From contig DCGN01000010.1 of NCBI GenBank assembly GCA_002315275.1, positions 1 through 7,082 on the forward strand: a DNA stretch of 7,082 nt. Reading direction: 5' to 3'. The first letter of the stretch is position 1. Each line of letters starts with the position of its first letter. Below are positions 1-6,083 of the stretch, piece by piece. A model generated the notes under the pieces. That model did not search any database. It had not been told where the DNA came from and worked only from the letters and a program-made list of their open reading frames with translations. The translations under genes were made by a program, and so were the position numbers. This DNA comes from Clostridiales bacterium UBA1777. GTDB taxonomy: Bacteria; Bacillota; Clostridia; Oscillospirales; Oscillospiraceae.

Positions 1-107
1 CCACCGTCAGCGGCTATCATGGTTTCAAAGCCGTCCTTGCCGAGATAGAGGCGGAGAAGCTCCGCGATATTTTTATCGTCTTCAACAATAAGTGCTCTTT
101 TACTCAT
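1..107 (-). CDS. Response regulator, receiver domain N-terminus (partial)
   Basis: Reading leftward from the ATG at 107 gives 35 codons, beginning MSKRALIVEDDKNIAELLRL, and the gene runs off the left edge. The hydrophobic first strand (ALIV) followed by the acidic triplet E9-D10-D11 and then a helix is the start of a CheY-like receiver domain. The acidic residues would bind Mg2+ near the phospho-accepting Asp, which lies outside the window. The opening resembles OmpR/PhoB-type regulators, so a DNA-binding C-terminus and a neighbouring sensor kinase are expected to the left, but neither is visible. A GAAGGGAA stretch precedes the ATG as a modest ribosome binding site. The receiver assignment is secure; the output domain and stimulus are unknown. 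Confidence 0.85.
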   Translation of the reverse strand, partial: MSKRALIVEDDKNIAELLRLYLGKDGFETMIAADG

Positions 108-149
108 TATGCCCAATTCCCTTCAAAATCGTATTTTCGATTGAGAATC

Positions 150-155
150 ATTATA
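150..155 (-). promoter_or_regulatory. Probable -10 box for the response regulator gene
   Basis: On the minus strand the gap contains a perfect TATAAT, about 43 nt upstream of the response-regulator ATG, giving a leader of roughly 35 nt. No good -35 hexamer lies at the right distance (the best-placed one is AACTAT), so the promoter may be weak or activator-dependent. That would suit an autoregulated two-component operon, but this is inference. The short inverted repeat AATCG/CGATT at 127-142 sits just downstream. Confidence 0.5.
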
Positions 156-210
156 CAGCACACGGCATCGGAATAGTTTAAAAAAATGTTAATCTGTGTC
201 CAAAAAGCTG

Positions 211-1596
211 TCAAAAGTCGAGCTTTTCGAGGCTTGTCAGTGCAACGATATACACCTTCAACGCCTCAAGGAGCCAAGCCGTCGCCGTTGCCTCGTTTAC
301 GCCGTGTATGGGGCCGCAGAAGTCCGGCATCGGGCGTTCGGGGTGCTCGGGGCCGAAGGAAACAGCATTGGGGAACATTCTCGCGTAAGTGCCGCCGCCT
401 ATCGTATAGGGTTCGCGGTTTTCGCCCGTGACATCATTGTAAGCCTTGATGCAGGCCCGGACCTCGGGCTTATCCGTGCTCATATAGAAGGGGGGCTTAT
501 TCGTGCCGGGGATAACGGTCGCGGCATCGCCTGCCTGCGCGGCGATAGTGCCCCATATCTTCTCGCCGTTTGTAGAGGTGGGATAGCGGCTGTCAAAGGT
601 CTGCCAGACCTTTCCGTCCTCCATGCCGATCGTTCCGCCGATGATCGTGAGAGGCTTAAAGTGGTCATCCTTTGCATCTACGCCGATAACGCTGCCGTCG
701 GACGCAGCGTGAAGCTTTGCGAGAAGCTCGTAATAAGGCCTCTCTGCCGCAGAGGGGACATTGTTCGCGAGCAGATAATCAACAAGAACGCCGATGGCAT
801 TCACGGTGCCCTCGGGAAGCGAAGCGTGCCCGCCGATGCCTGTTGCCTTAACGCGCCAGTACTCACCTTCTTCGGATACTTCAATGCGCTCTGCGTTTTC
901 GAGTTTTTCGGACTTGACGAGTGCCTCGGCAGAGTCCGCGATCGCGTTGGAAACAACGCCGCCGCTTATCTCTATTATATTCTCGCTCTTGATATTTTCA
1001 ACTATCCTGCCGTGGCATATGCCCTTTTCGCCGTTGCAAAGCGGGAAATCCGCATCGGGGCTAAAGCAGAAAAGCGGCGCGGGGTAATTATCGAGATAGT
1101 GATGCACGTCCTTCATGCCGACCTCCTCGTCGATTCCGAGAAGGGCTCTGACGGGATACCTGAGCTTGATGTTTCTGTCCTTGAAATACTTGAGCGTATA
1201 CAGGCAGACAACAGACGGCCCCTTATCATCCATGACACCGCGGCCGATGAGATAACCGTCCTTCTCTCTGAGTGTGAACGGATCCTCGGGCCAGCCGACA
1301 GCGGGGACTATATCGAGATGAGTTATGGTCGCGAGGTATCTGTCACAGTCAACTCCGCCCTCTCCGAGCTGAGCATAGCCTATCATATCCTCGCAGTTTC
1401 TCGTGGAAAGGCCCATCCTCTCTGCAATTTCAAGCGCTTTATCAAGTGCGAGAGCGGGCTTCGTACCGCAGGGCTTTCCGCCCTCGTTATATTCGCTCAC
1501 GCTGTTTATCTTAACAAGCTCCGCAATATCTGCAATAAGGCTGTCTTTATTCTCCTCAATAAACTTATCTATATCGCGGCTGAGTTCAACATCCAT
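211..1596 (-). CDS. pepV: PepV-like M20 family dipeptidase (Sapep type)
   Basis: A 461-residue cytoplasmic metallodipeptidase, the usual PepV length, expected to hydrolyse dipeptides including Xaa-His types with two Zn2+ or Mn2+ ions. The M20 metal and catalytic residues can all be placed: H93 in THLDIVP, bridging D123 in GVMDDKG, general base E157 and ligand E158 in GIDEEVG, D181 in SPDADFP, and H431 in GPIHGVNE. H257 in GGHASLP fits the lid-domain histidine that stabilises the transition state in PepV. The chosen start is the ATG at 1596, which has AAAGGAG eight bases upstream (1605-1611). An in-frame ATG at 1635 would add 13 residues but lies within the promoter spacer, so it is unlikely to be transcribed. 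The gene has its own promoter and follows the RluA gene on the same strand. Its likely role is peptide nitrogen recovery. The family call is firm; the exact substrate is not. Confidence 0.92.
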   Translation of the reverse strand: MDVELSRDIDKFIEENKDSLIADIAELVKINSVSEYNEGGKPCGTKPALALDKALEIAERMGLSTRNCEDMIGYAQLGEGGVDCDRYLATITHLDIVPAVGWPEDPFTLREKDGYLIGRGVMDDKGPSVVCLYTLKYFKDRNIKLRYPVRALLGIDEEVGMKDVHHYLDNYPAPLFCFSPDADFPLCNGEKGICHGRIVENIKSENIIEISGGVVSNAIADSAEALVKSEKLENAERIEVSEEGEYWRVKATGIGGHASLPEGTVNAIGVLVDYLLANNVPSAAERPYYELLAKLHAASDGSVIGVDAKDDHFKPLTIIGGTIGMEDGKVWQTFDSRYPTSTNGEKIWGTIAAQAGDAATVIPGTNKPPFYMSTDKPEVRACIKAYNDVTGENREPYTIGGGTYARMFPNAVSFGPEHPERPMPDFCGPIHGVNEATATAWLLEALKVYIVALTSLEKLDF

Positions 1597-1604
1597 TATA
1601 ACCG

Positions 1605-1611
1605 CTCCTTT
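1605..1611 (-). promoter_or_regulatory. Shine-Dalgarno site deciding the pepV start
   Basis: The minus strand reads AAAGGAG, then eight bases, then the ATG at 1596. It supports this start over the ATG at 1635, which has no comparable site and lies upstream of the predicted transcription start. Confidence 0.8.
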
Positions 1612-1625
1612 CCTATTATAAATCC

Positions 1626-1654
1626 AATATACCACTTCGGCAGTATTATTTCAA
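1626..1654 (-). promoter_or_regulatory. Sigma-A-type promoter of pepV
   Basis: The minus strand has -35 TTGAAA (1649-1654), a 17-bp spacer and -10 TATATT (1626-1631). Transcription would begin near 1619, leaving a leader of about 23 nt that includes the ribosome binding site. Together with the terminator to its right, this makes pepV an independent transcription unit. Confidence 0.75.
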
Positions 1655-1674
1655 GTATATGTTATTATATTATG

Positions 1675-1694
1675 TAAACCGTTTATGCGGTTTA
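1675..1694. repeat. Inverted repeat upstream of the pepV promoter
   Basis: TAAACCG and CGGTTTA pair perfectly around a 6-base loop (TTTATG). The repeat lies between the rluA terminator and the pepV -35 box, whose edge is about 20 bp away. It could be an operator (the left part, TGTAAACCGTTTATG, loosely resembles LacI/CcpA-type sites) or a second hairpin helping termination. The sequence does not decide between these. Confidence 0.4.
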
Positions 1695-1710
1695 TCAATA
1701 AATATGCGGC

Positions 1711-1740
1711 AAAATGCAGCCCGTTTGCAGGCTGCATTTT
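1711..1740 (-). terminator. Rho-independent terminator after the rluA-family gene
   Basis: AAAATGCAGCC (1711-1721) pairs perfectly over 11 bp with GGCTGCATTTT (1730-1740) around an 8-base loop. The stop codon of the minus-strand gene at 1742-1744 lies directly beside it. On the minus strand the stem ends in TTTT and is preceded by an A run. On the plus strand it is followed by six Ts, so it could also stop transcription in that direction, although no plus-strand gene precedes it. Confidence 0.85.
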
Positions 1741-1741
1741 T

Positions 1742-2365
1742 TCAGAATATATTCCACGGCCATCTATCCGGAGGGGCTTGTTCAAAGTGCATCTGCTGAC
1801 CGTTTTTCGGGTGGGTAAAGCTCAAGCTGTGCGACCATAGGGCAATATCGCATCCGTCCTCATTAAGGCTGTACTTTCTGTCACCCACGAGCGGCAGCCC
1901 GCGCGAGGAAAACTGACAGCGGATCTGATGCGTTCTGCCTGTTATGAGCTTAATCCGCACCATGCTCAAGCCATCCCTACGAGAGACAGTCTCATACTCA
2001 AGTATCGCTTCCTGCACATCCTTTGCGGGTGCATCGGCAACGTAGGTCTTTCTCTCCTGCTTATCCCGCCTCAGCAGATCTCGCAGTTCGCCGCGCTCCT
2101 CCGCAGCGCCGTGTATCACCGCGAGATACTCCTTGTCAAACTCTCCGTCTCTTATCTGTCTCGAAAGCTCGGATGCGGACTTTGCGTTTCTTGCCACGAC
2201 CGTCAGCCCGCTGACAACTCTGTCGAGTCGGTGAACCGTTCTGAAATTGTCCGTGCCGAACTCCTGCCGCAGCAGCTCCGGCAGCCCGCCCGGTTCATCT
2301 GTGCTCAATACTCCCGCCGGCTTGATGCACACGGCTATATCATTGTCAGAATAGATTATTTCCAT
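1742..2365 (-). CDS. RluA-family RNA pseudouridine synthase
   Basis: A 207-residue enzyme that would convert specific uridines in rRNA or tRNA to pseudouridine. The motif HRLDR at 45-49 carries the catalytic aspartate D48. The conserved tyrosine region is KEYLAVI (78-84), and GRTHQIR (143-149) is the RluA-family motif that packs at the active site. It is a bare catalytic domain with no N-terminal S4 domain and is shorter than RluC/RluD (about 300 or more residues), closer in size to RluA/TruC-type enzymes. The ATG at 2365 has GGAG seven bases upstream. A strong promoter (2391-2418) precedes it and a hairpin terminator follows its stop, so it is probably monocistronic. The target nucleotide cannot be read from sequence, so no specific gene symbol is given. 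Confidence 0.93.
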   Translation of the reverse strand: MEIIYSDNDIAVCIKPAGVLSTDEPGGLPELLRQEFGTDNFRTVHRLDRVVSGLTVVARNAKSASELSRQIRDGEFDKEYLAVIHGAAEERGELRDLLRRDKQERKTYVADAPAKDVQEAILEYETVSRRDGLSMVRIKLITGRTHQIRCQFSSRGLPLVGDRKYSLNEDGCDIALWSHSLSFTHPKNGQQMHFEQAPPDRWPWNIF

Positions 2366-2390
2366 TGCTGTCTCCGTATTATTTTTTTAA

Positions 2391-2418
2391 ATTATATCAT
2401 ATCTCCCGTGCTTTTCAA
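2391..2418 (-). promoter_or_regulatory. Promoter of the pseudouridine synthase gene
   Basis: The minus strand has -35 TTGAAA (2413-2418), a 16-bp spacer and a perfect -10 TATAAT (2391-2396) preceded by TGA, an extended -10. Transcription would start around 2384, about 20 nt before the ATG. Its -35 overlaps that of the divergent methyltransferase promoter. Confidence 0.75.
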
Positions 2419-2440
2419 ACAGATGAATATATGATATTAT
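2412..2440 (+). promoter_or_regulatory. Promoter of the rlmD-like gene
   Basis: The extended -10 TGATATTAT (2432-2440) lies 17 bp downstream of a weak -35, TTTTCA (2412-2417, four of six consensus bases). The leader to the ATG at 2470 would be about 23 nt. Five of the six -35 bases are shared with the -35 of the opposite-strand promoter. Confidence 0.6.
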
Positions 2441-2469
2441 TGTAAAAACAAACCACAAGGAGCGACGCA

Positions 2470-3618
2470 ATGAACAACGAATTTCTGACCTGCCCGCACT
2501 TCAAAAAATGCGGCGGCTGTCAGTATCTTGATATGAGCTACGAAAGCCAGCTTTCTCTGAAGGATAAGAAGCTCAATGAGCTGCTCGGCGGCTTCGGCAA
2601 GGTCGAGCATATTATCGGCATGGACGAGCCGCTTCACTACCGCTGCAAGGTTCATGCCGCGCTTGCGCTTGACGCAAGGCACAAGATAATTTCCGGCGTA
2701 TACAAGCCGAACAGCCACGCTGTTCTTCCGGTTGACCATTGCCTCATTGAGGATGCAGAGGCTGACAAGGTCATCTGCGACATACGCGCGATGCTGCCCG
2801 AGTTCAAGATACTCGCCTTTGATGAGAGAAACGGCACGGGCTGGCTTCGCCATATTCTTGTGCGCAAGGGGCGCTTCACGGGTGAAATAATGGTCGTTCT
2901 CGTGGCAGTATCCCCTATTTTCAAGCTTCAGAAGCCGTTTCTCGCCAAGCTCACGGCCATGCACCCCGAGATAAAAACCGTAGTGCTGAACATCAACGAC
3001 CGTTTCGGCCCCGTAGTTCTCGGCAGCCGCGACAAGGTGATCTTCGGCAGCGGCACTATTGAGGACACTATCTGCGGCAACCGCTTCCGCATATCTCCGA
3101 GCTCGTTCTATCAGGTAAACCCCGTTCAGACGGAAAAGCTGTACTCAAAGGCCGTTGAGCTTGCCGACCTAAGCGGAAATGAGACCGTGCTTGACGCGTA
3201 CTGCGGCACCGGAACTATCGGCATTACGGCTTCTTCGAAAGCGAAGCAGGTCATCGGCGTTGAGGTCAACAAGGCCGCCGTGACCGATGCCATCTTCAAC
3301 GCTAAGCTGAACGGCATCAAAAACTGCTGGTTCACCTGCGCTGACGCAGGCGAATATATGGAGAAGATGGCTTCGGACAGACACAGCGTTGACGTTGTAT
3401 TTATGGATCCCCCTCGCTCCGGAAGCGATGAAAGGTTCATCTCCTCGCTTCTGAAGCTCAAGCCGAAGAAGATCGTCTACATTTCCTGCGACCCGACCAC
3501 GCTTGCCCGCGATGTGAAGCTTCTCACCCGCGGCTACAAGGTCACCGCCATCCAGCCCGTTGACATGTTCCCGTATACGAGCCATGTCGAGACGGTGGTG
3601 TTGATGTCACGGAAATGA
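2470..3618 (+). CDS. rlmD: 23S rRNA (uracil-5-)-methyltransferase, RlmD/RumA family
   Basis: A 382-residue SAM-dependent enzyme of the TrmA/RumA family, expected to make 5-methyluridine in 23S rRNA. Cysteines C8, C14 and C17 (CPHFKKCGGC) plus C91 (PVDHC) match the four ligands of the [4Fe-4S] cluster of RlmD. The methyltransferase half shows SSFYQVN (211-217), SAM-binding LDAYCGTGTIG (241-251), MDPPRSG (312-318), nucleophile C340 in YISCDPTTLARD, and general base E374 in HVET. The usual N-terminal TRAM RNA-binding domain is absent: the protein begins seven residues before the first cluster cysteine. AAGGAG at 2457-2462, seven bases before the ATG, fixes this start, and the upstream DNA is promoter. 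The target could be U1939, U747 or both as in Bacillus RlmCD, so the symbol names the closest family rather than a proven target. Confidence 0.92.
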   Translation: MNNEFLTCPHFKKCGGCQYLDMSYESQLSLKDKKLNELLGGFGKVEHIIGMDEPLHYRCKVHAALALDARHKIISGVYKPNSHAVLPVDHCLIEDAEADKVICDIRAMLPEFKILAFDERNGTGWLRHILVRKGRFTGEIMVVLVAVSPIFKLQKPFLAKLTAMHPEIKTVVLNINDRFGPVVLGSRDKVIFGSGTIEDTICGNRFRISPSSFYQVNPVQTEKLYSKAVELADLSGNETVLDAYCGTGTIGITASSKAKQVIGVEVNKAAVTDAIFNAKLNGIKNCWFTCADAGEYMEKMASDRHSVDVVFMDPPRSGSDERFISSLLKLKPKKIVYISCDPTTLARDVKLLTRGYKVTAIQPVDMFPYTSHVETVVLMSRK

Positions 3619-3659
3619 TTTAAAACAGCAGCAATCAAATGAGAGATAAATTATTATAT

Positions 3660-3664
3660 AGGAG
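3660..3664 (+). promoter_or_regulatory. Shine-Dalgarno site deciding the esterase start
   Basis: AGGAG lies seven bases before the ATG at 3672. Starting here places the lysines and hydrophobic core of the lipoprotein signal peptide at the N-terminus, as expected. Confidence 0.75.
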
Positions 3665-3671
3665 AGGCACT

Positions 3672-4652
3672 ATGAAAAAACTATTTGCATTACTGTTGGC
3701 CGCAGTCTCTGTTCTTAGCTTTTCGGCCTGCGCAAAGGCCCCCGTTCAGACAACGATCGAAATAAGCGCATCTGAAGAAACCGCTGCATTCCGCGATGCA
3801 TTTTATGAGAGATACGGGTATTTGGGCAAGTCCGACGACGAGATAATAGCAACCTTTGAAGAAGTATACCTGCCTTATCTGAACGCCCGCACGGAGCAGG
3901 CTTTTCCCGAAGCGGAAACAACAAATAATCTTGAAAAAGAGTCATTTGATTACGGCGATGTTTACGTCCTTTCCGGTAAGACGCAGGACATGAACGTTCT
4001 GTACATTCACGGAGGCGCATGGGTCTGGGAAATCACCGAACAGCATACTGATTTCTGCGATAAGCTCGTGGATTCATTGGGTGCAAAAGTGTATATGCCT
4101 ATTTATCCCCTTGCGCCGGAGGCAGATTATTCGCAGACTTATCAGATGATCCGGCAGGTCTATGACGAGCTGTTGAAGCAAGATAAACCGATCATCATCA
4201 TGGGCGATTCCGCCGGCGGAACCATAACCCTCGGCTTTGTTTTAAGCCTGAAGGACAGTGGGGCAGAGCTTCCCGAAAAAGTTGTCGTTATGGCTCCTGC
4301 CGCCGACCTCAGCTTTGAAAACAGCGAAATAGACGAATATCAGCCCAGAGACGGAATGCTTTCCAAGGTGGAATTGATAGAATGCGCAAAGCTTTGGGCA
4401 AAGGATGCAGACCTTACGCTTCCTCAAATCAGCCCGCTTTTCGGCGACTATAAGGATTTTCCCGATACGCTTATGTTTGTCGGAGATTGCGATCTTCTAT
4501 GCGCAGATGATTTAAAGCTCTACGATAAAATGTGTGAGGCCGGAATAAATGCAACCCTGGTCAAGGGTATCGGTCTTTGGCATGTTTATGCTGTTTTTCC
4601 CATCAGCGAACAGCAGAGATGTCTCGATATAATCACAGATTTCTGCAAATGA
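3672..4652 (+). CDS. Lipoprotein alpha/beta-hydrolase (HSL-type esterase)
   Basis: A 326-residue protein with a lipoprotein signal peptide: MKK, a hydrophobic stretch LFALLLAAVSVL, then FSAC with C20 as the probable lipidated cysteine. The mature enzyme should sit on the outer face of the membrane. The catalytic domain is of the hormone-sensitive-lipase (alpha/beta hydrolase fold-3) type: oxyanion-hole HGGAW (113-117), nucleophile S180 in GDSAGG, acid D274 in VGDCD, and H304 in LWHVY. The triad is complete, so it is probably an active esterase or deacetylase acting on short acyl or acetyl esters; the substrate is unknown. The ATG at 3672 has AGGAG seven bases upstream (3660-3664); an in-frame ATG at 3639 would add 11 residues in front of the signal peptide and is rejected. 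It follows the methyltransferase by 53 bp with no terminator, so read-through is possible. It looks more AT-rich than that gene by eye. Confidence 0.88.
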   Translation: MKKLFALLLAAVSVLSFSACAKAPVQTTIEISASEETAAFRDAFYERYGYLGKSDDEIIATFEEVYLPYLNARTEQAFPEAETTNNLEKESFDYGDVYVLSGKTQDMNVLYIHGGAWVWEITEQHTDFCDKLVDSLGAKVYMPIYPLAPEADYSQTYQMIRQVYDELLKQDKPIIIMGDSAGGTITLGFVLSLKDSGAELPEKVVVMAPAADLSFENSEIDEYQPRDGMLSKVELIECAKLWAKDADLTLPQISPLFGDYKDFPDTLMFVGDCDLLCADDLKLYDKMCEAGINATLVKGIGLWHVYAVFPISEQQRCLDIITDFCK

Positions 4653-4830
4653 TCCACTCCGCTTTCTGCGAAATGCTTTTTATGAAAGATATCCCCGACT
4701 GCTTATCCCTTGAGGAGACGGATATGCTGCCCTTATAGAAACAGCTGAATAATTGCTCGAATTCTTTTAAACGGAACATATCTGTTTTCCCTCGCAACAG
4801 GAGCCGGATAAAGTAAGGAAGATCATTGCC
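4653..4830. other. 178-bp gap with no supported gene
   Basis: This gap is long compared with the others in the plus-strand run. No convincing terminator or promoter is visible. Read in the frame of the downstream acetyltransferase, it gives protein-like segments (for example GDGYAALIETAE and LLEFF) interrupted by three stop codons, which could be a decayed reading frame or chance. The ribosome binding site of the next gene, AAGGAAG (4815-4821), lies at its right end. Confidence 0.4.
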
Positions 4831-5340
4831 ATGGAGCTTCGTAAGCTGAATATTCAAGATTCATATGCTCAATGGGAGTACACCTCCTCCCTGCCCGAAA
4901 ATGAGAACGGGCTGACGAATGTATATCACGGCGTGACGTATGACGACTATCTCGGAAGAGTCCTTCCGAAAATGCTCTCGTACGAGCACCCTGTCGGTAT
5001 GCCCGATTGGTTTGTTCCGCAGACTTACTATTATCTTTGGGACGGCGGCACAATAGTGGGCGAGTTCCGCCTGCGGCACTATCTGTCGGAACCGCTAATA
5101 AACGGTGCGGGTCATATCGGCTACAGCATACGCAGAGAGCACCGCGGGAAAGGCTACGGAGCCGCGGGTCTGAGGCTTGTTCTTGAAATTGCCAATGAGT
5201 TGGTCGCAGAGGATGAGATATATCTCCGCGTTCAGAAGGACAATCCCGCCTCTCTGAAGGTCATGCTGAAAAACGGAGCTTACAAAGCCGGTGAAGACGA
5301 AGAGCACTATCTGATGCGCATTCCGAAAAACAGACCATAA
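4831..5340 (+). CDS. GNAT family N-acetyltransferase
   Basis: A 169-residue single-domain protein of the Gcn5-related acetyltransferase fold, which moves an acetyl group from acetyl-CoA to an amine. The diagnostic acetyl-CoA pyrophosphate loop is RREHRGKGYG (101-110), with R105, G108 and G110 forming the R-x-x-G-x-G signature. It is preceded by strand GHIGYSI and followed by a helix. The late motif DNPASLKVMLKNGAY (137-151) matches the conserved N-x-x-S then hydrophobic-x-N-G pattern of the family. The N-terminal half (SSLPENENGLTN, then PDWFVPQTYYYLW) resembles the COG3981 group of predicted acetyltransferases. The ATG at 4831 has AAGGAAG nine bases upstream. A terminator follows directly. 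The substrate is unknown; small-molecule or antibiotic modification and protein acetylation are all possible. Confidence 0.9.
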   Translation: MELRKLNIQDSYAQWEYTSSLPENENGLTNVYHGVTYDDYLGRVLPKMLSYEHPVGMPDWFVPQTYYYLWDGGTIVGEFRLRHYLSEPLINGAGHIGYSIRREHRGKGYGAAGLRLVLEIANELVAEDEIYLRVQKDNPASLKVMLKNGAYKAGEDEEHYLMRIPKNRP

Positions 5341-5342
5341 AT

Positions 5343-5380
5343 GGCAAAGCCGCACGGTTCATGCTCCGTGCGGCTTTGTC
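5343..5380. terminator. Bidirectional hairpin terminator between convergent genes
   Basis: CAAAGCCGCACGG (5345-5357) pairs perfectly over 13 bp with CCGTGCGGCTTTG (5366-5378) around an 8-base loop, and outer pairs extend it to 5343/5380. It fills the 53-bp gap between the acetyltransferase stop and the end of the minus-strand hydrolase gene. The T runs are short (three), so termination would rely on the very stable GC-rich stem. Confidence 0.85.
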
Positions 5381-5393
5381 ATTCATAAAATTA

Positions 5394-5924
5394 TTACTCC
5401 GCTATGTCTATCTGACAGCACTGCATCGTTGTCAGCGCGGCTCTGTGGCTCTCCGGAGTTATCCCCGCGCAGCACGAAGCATAAACGGTTATTCTGGCGT
5501 TCGGATATCCTGCGCGAATGATCATGGCGTTGGATACCACGCACACGTCCGTGCAAAGACCTACCATCTCGAATTCCATCTCCTCGCCGGGGAAGCGATC
5601 CTTCAAACTGCGCGTGATGCTGAAGCTGCCGAAGCCGGCCTTGATAACATCGTGATAGCTTCTCCCCGCCAAAGCGTTCTTGACCTCTTCGTGCAGCTCA
5701 TGGCCGCGCGAGCCCTCTATACAATGGATGACAGGGAGCTTCTTTCCCTCGAGAGTATCAAGATAATTTTCAAAGTGCGTATCATAGGTAACGAATATCT
5801 CGTCACCGTCAAACTCTCTTATTTTCCTCGCAACGTTCGGAACAATCTCGACTGCTTCCTTTGTGCCGAGCGTGCCGTCCACAAAGTCGTTCTGCATATC
5901 AACTACAATAAGTATTTTCTTCAT
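5394..5924 (-). CDS. Nicotinamidase-like cysteine hydrolase (isochorismatase fold)
   Basis: A 176-residue cytoplasmic hydrolase of the isochorismatase/PncA superfamily. The catalytic triad is D9 in VVDMQNDF, K95 in VIKAGFGSF and C128 in LCTDVCVVSNA. A nicotinamidase-type metal site is suggested by D48 and H50 in TYDTH and by H67 in PVIHC, followed by the PncA-like segment EGSRGHEL. The first step of NAD salvage, nicotinamide to nicotinate, is therefore the leading guess. Related cysteine hydrolases act on other amides, and at 176 residues it is a little shorter than typical PncA (about 185-215), so no symbol is assigned. The tail CCAGITPESHRAAL is characteristic of this group. The ATG at 5924 has GGGAGAGG just upstream (5931-5938). 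It has its own promoter and converges on the acetyltransferase gene. Confidence 0.88.
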   Translation of the reverse strand: MKKILIVVDMQNDFVDGTLGTKEAVEIVPNVARKIREFDGDEIFVTYDTHFENYLDTLEGKKLPVIHCIEGSRGHELHEEVKNALAGRSYHDVIKAGFGSFSITRSLKDRFPGEEMEFEMVGLCTDVCVVSNAMIIRAGYPNARITVYASCCAGITPESHRAALTTMQCCQIDIAE

Positions 5925-5948
5925 AGCTGTCCTCTCCCTATATATTGG

Positions 5949-5977
5949 ATAGTATCATTTTAAATCATTGCATTCAA
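5949..5977 (-). promoter_or_regulatory. Promoter of the nicotinamidase-like gene
   Basis: The minus strand shows -35 TTGAAT (5972-5977), a 17-bp spacer and -10 TACTAT (5949-5954) preceded by TGA, an extended -10. The transcript would start near 5942, with a leader of about 18 nt. Confidence 0.7.
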
Positions 5978-6023
5978 AAAGGCAACCTCAAGTTATGGCC
6001 GTTCATCCGATAGGAACAGTCTA

Positions 6024-6052
6024 TTGACAATAAAATGCTTTTATATTAGTAT
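6024..6052 (+). promoter_or_regulatory. Strong promoter of the radical SAM gene
   Basis: A perfect -35 TTGACA (6024-6029), a 17-bp spacer and -10 TAGTAT (6047-6052). The transcript would start near 6059, about 25 nt before the ATG at 6084. The longer open frame begins on the TTG of this -35 box, so it cannot be the translated start. Confidence 0.8.
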
Positions 6053-6083
6053 TTTTTTATCTTTCAACAGCGGAGAAGGCATA

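Noticed and set aside
203..227. AAAAGCT/AGCTTTT inverted repeat at the end of pepV as a terminator
   Set aside because: The 7-bp stem is AT-rich, its 11-base loop is large and it overlaps the last codons. The T run at 181-187 is not adjacent to it, so there is too little to call.
1597..1635. 13-residue N-terminal extension of PepV from the ATG at 1635
   Set aside because: That ATG lies in the spacer between the -35 and -10 boxes, upstream of the predicted transcript start, and has no ribosome binding site.
196..1677. A 493-codon open frame on the plus strand covering almost all of pepV
   Set aside because: It is the antisense shadow of pepV, which has a full set of M20 catalytic residues, a promoter and a ribosome binding site. 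The plus-strand product matches no family and its frame runs through the pepV promoter.
1928..2434. 168-codon plus-strand frame over the pseudouridine synthase gene
   Set aside because: It is the antisense shadow of the RluA-family gene, shows no recognisable domain, and runs into the divergent promoter region.
4641..4675. Short direct repeat TTCTGC(A/G)AAATG-like at the esterase stop
   Set aside because: Only about ten bases with an indel, one copy each, and no element between them. Chance is sufficient.
4633..4857. 74-codon minus-strand frame across the gap between esterase and acetyltransferase
   Set aside because: It starts on TTG inside the acetyltransferase gene without a ribosome binding site, ends inside the esterase gene, and resembles no family.
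5361..5963. 200-codon plus-strand frame opposite the cysteine hydrolase
   Set aside because: It is the antisense shadow of the nicotinamidase-like gene, starts inside the terminator and has no ribosome binding site.
6001..6019. GTTC-N9-GAAC near the radical SAM promoter as a LexA/DinR box
   Set aside because: The Gram-positive SOS box is GAAC-N4-GTTC with the arms in the opposite order and closer spacing. This site does not fit, so SOS control is not supported.
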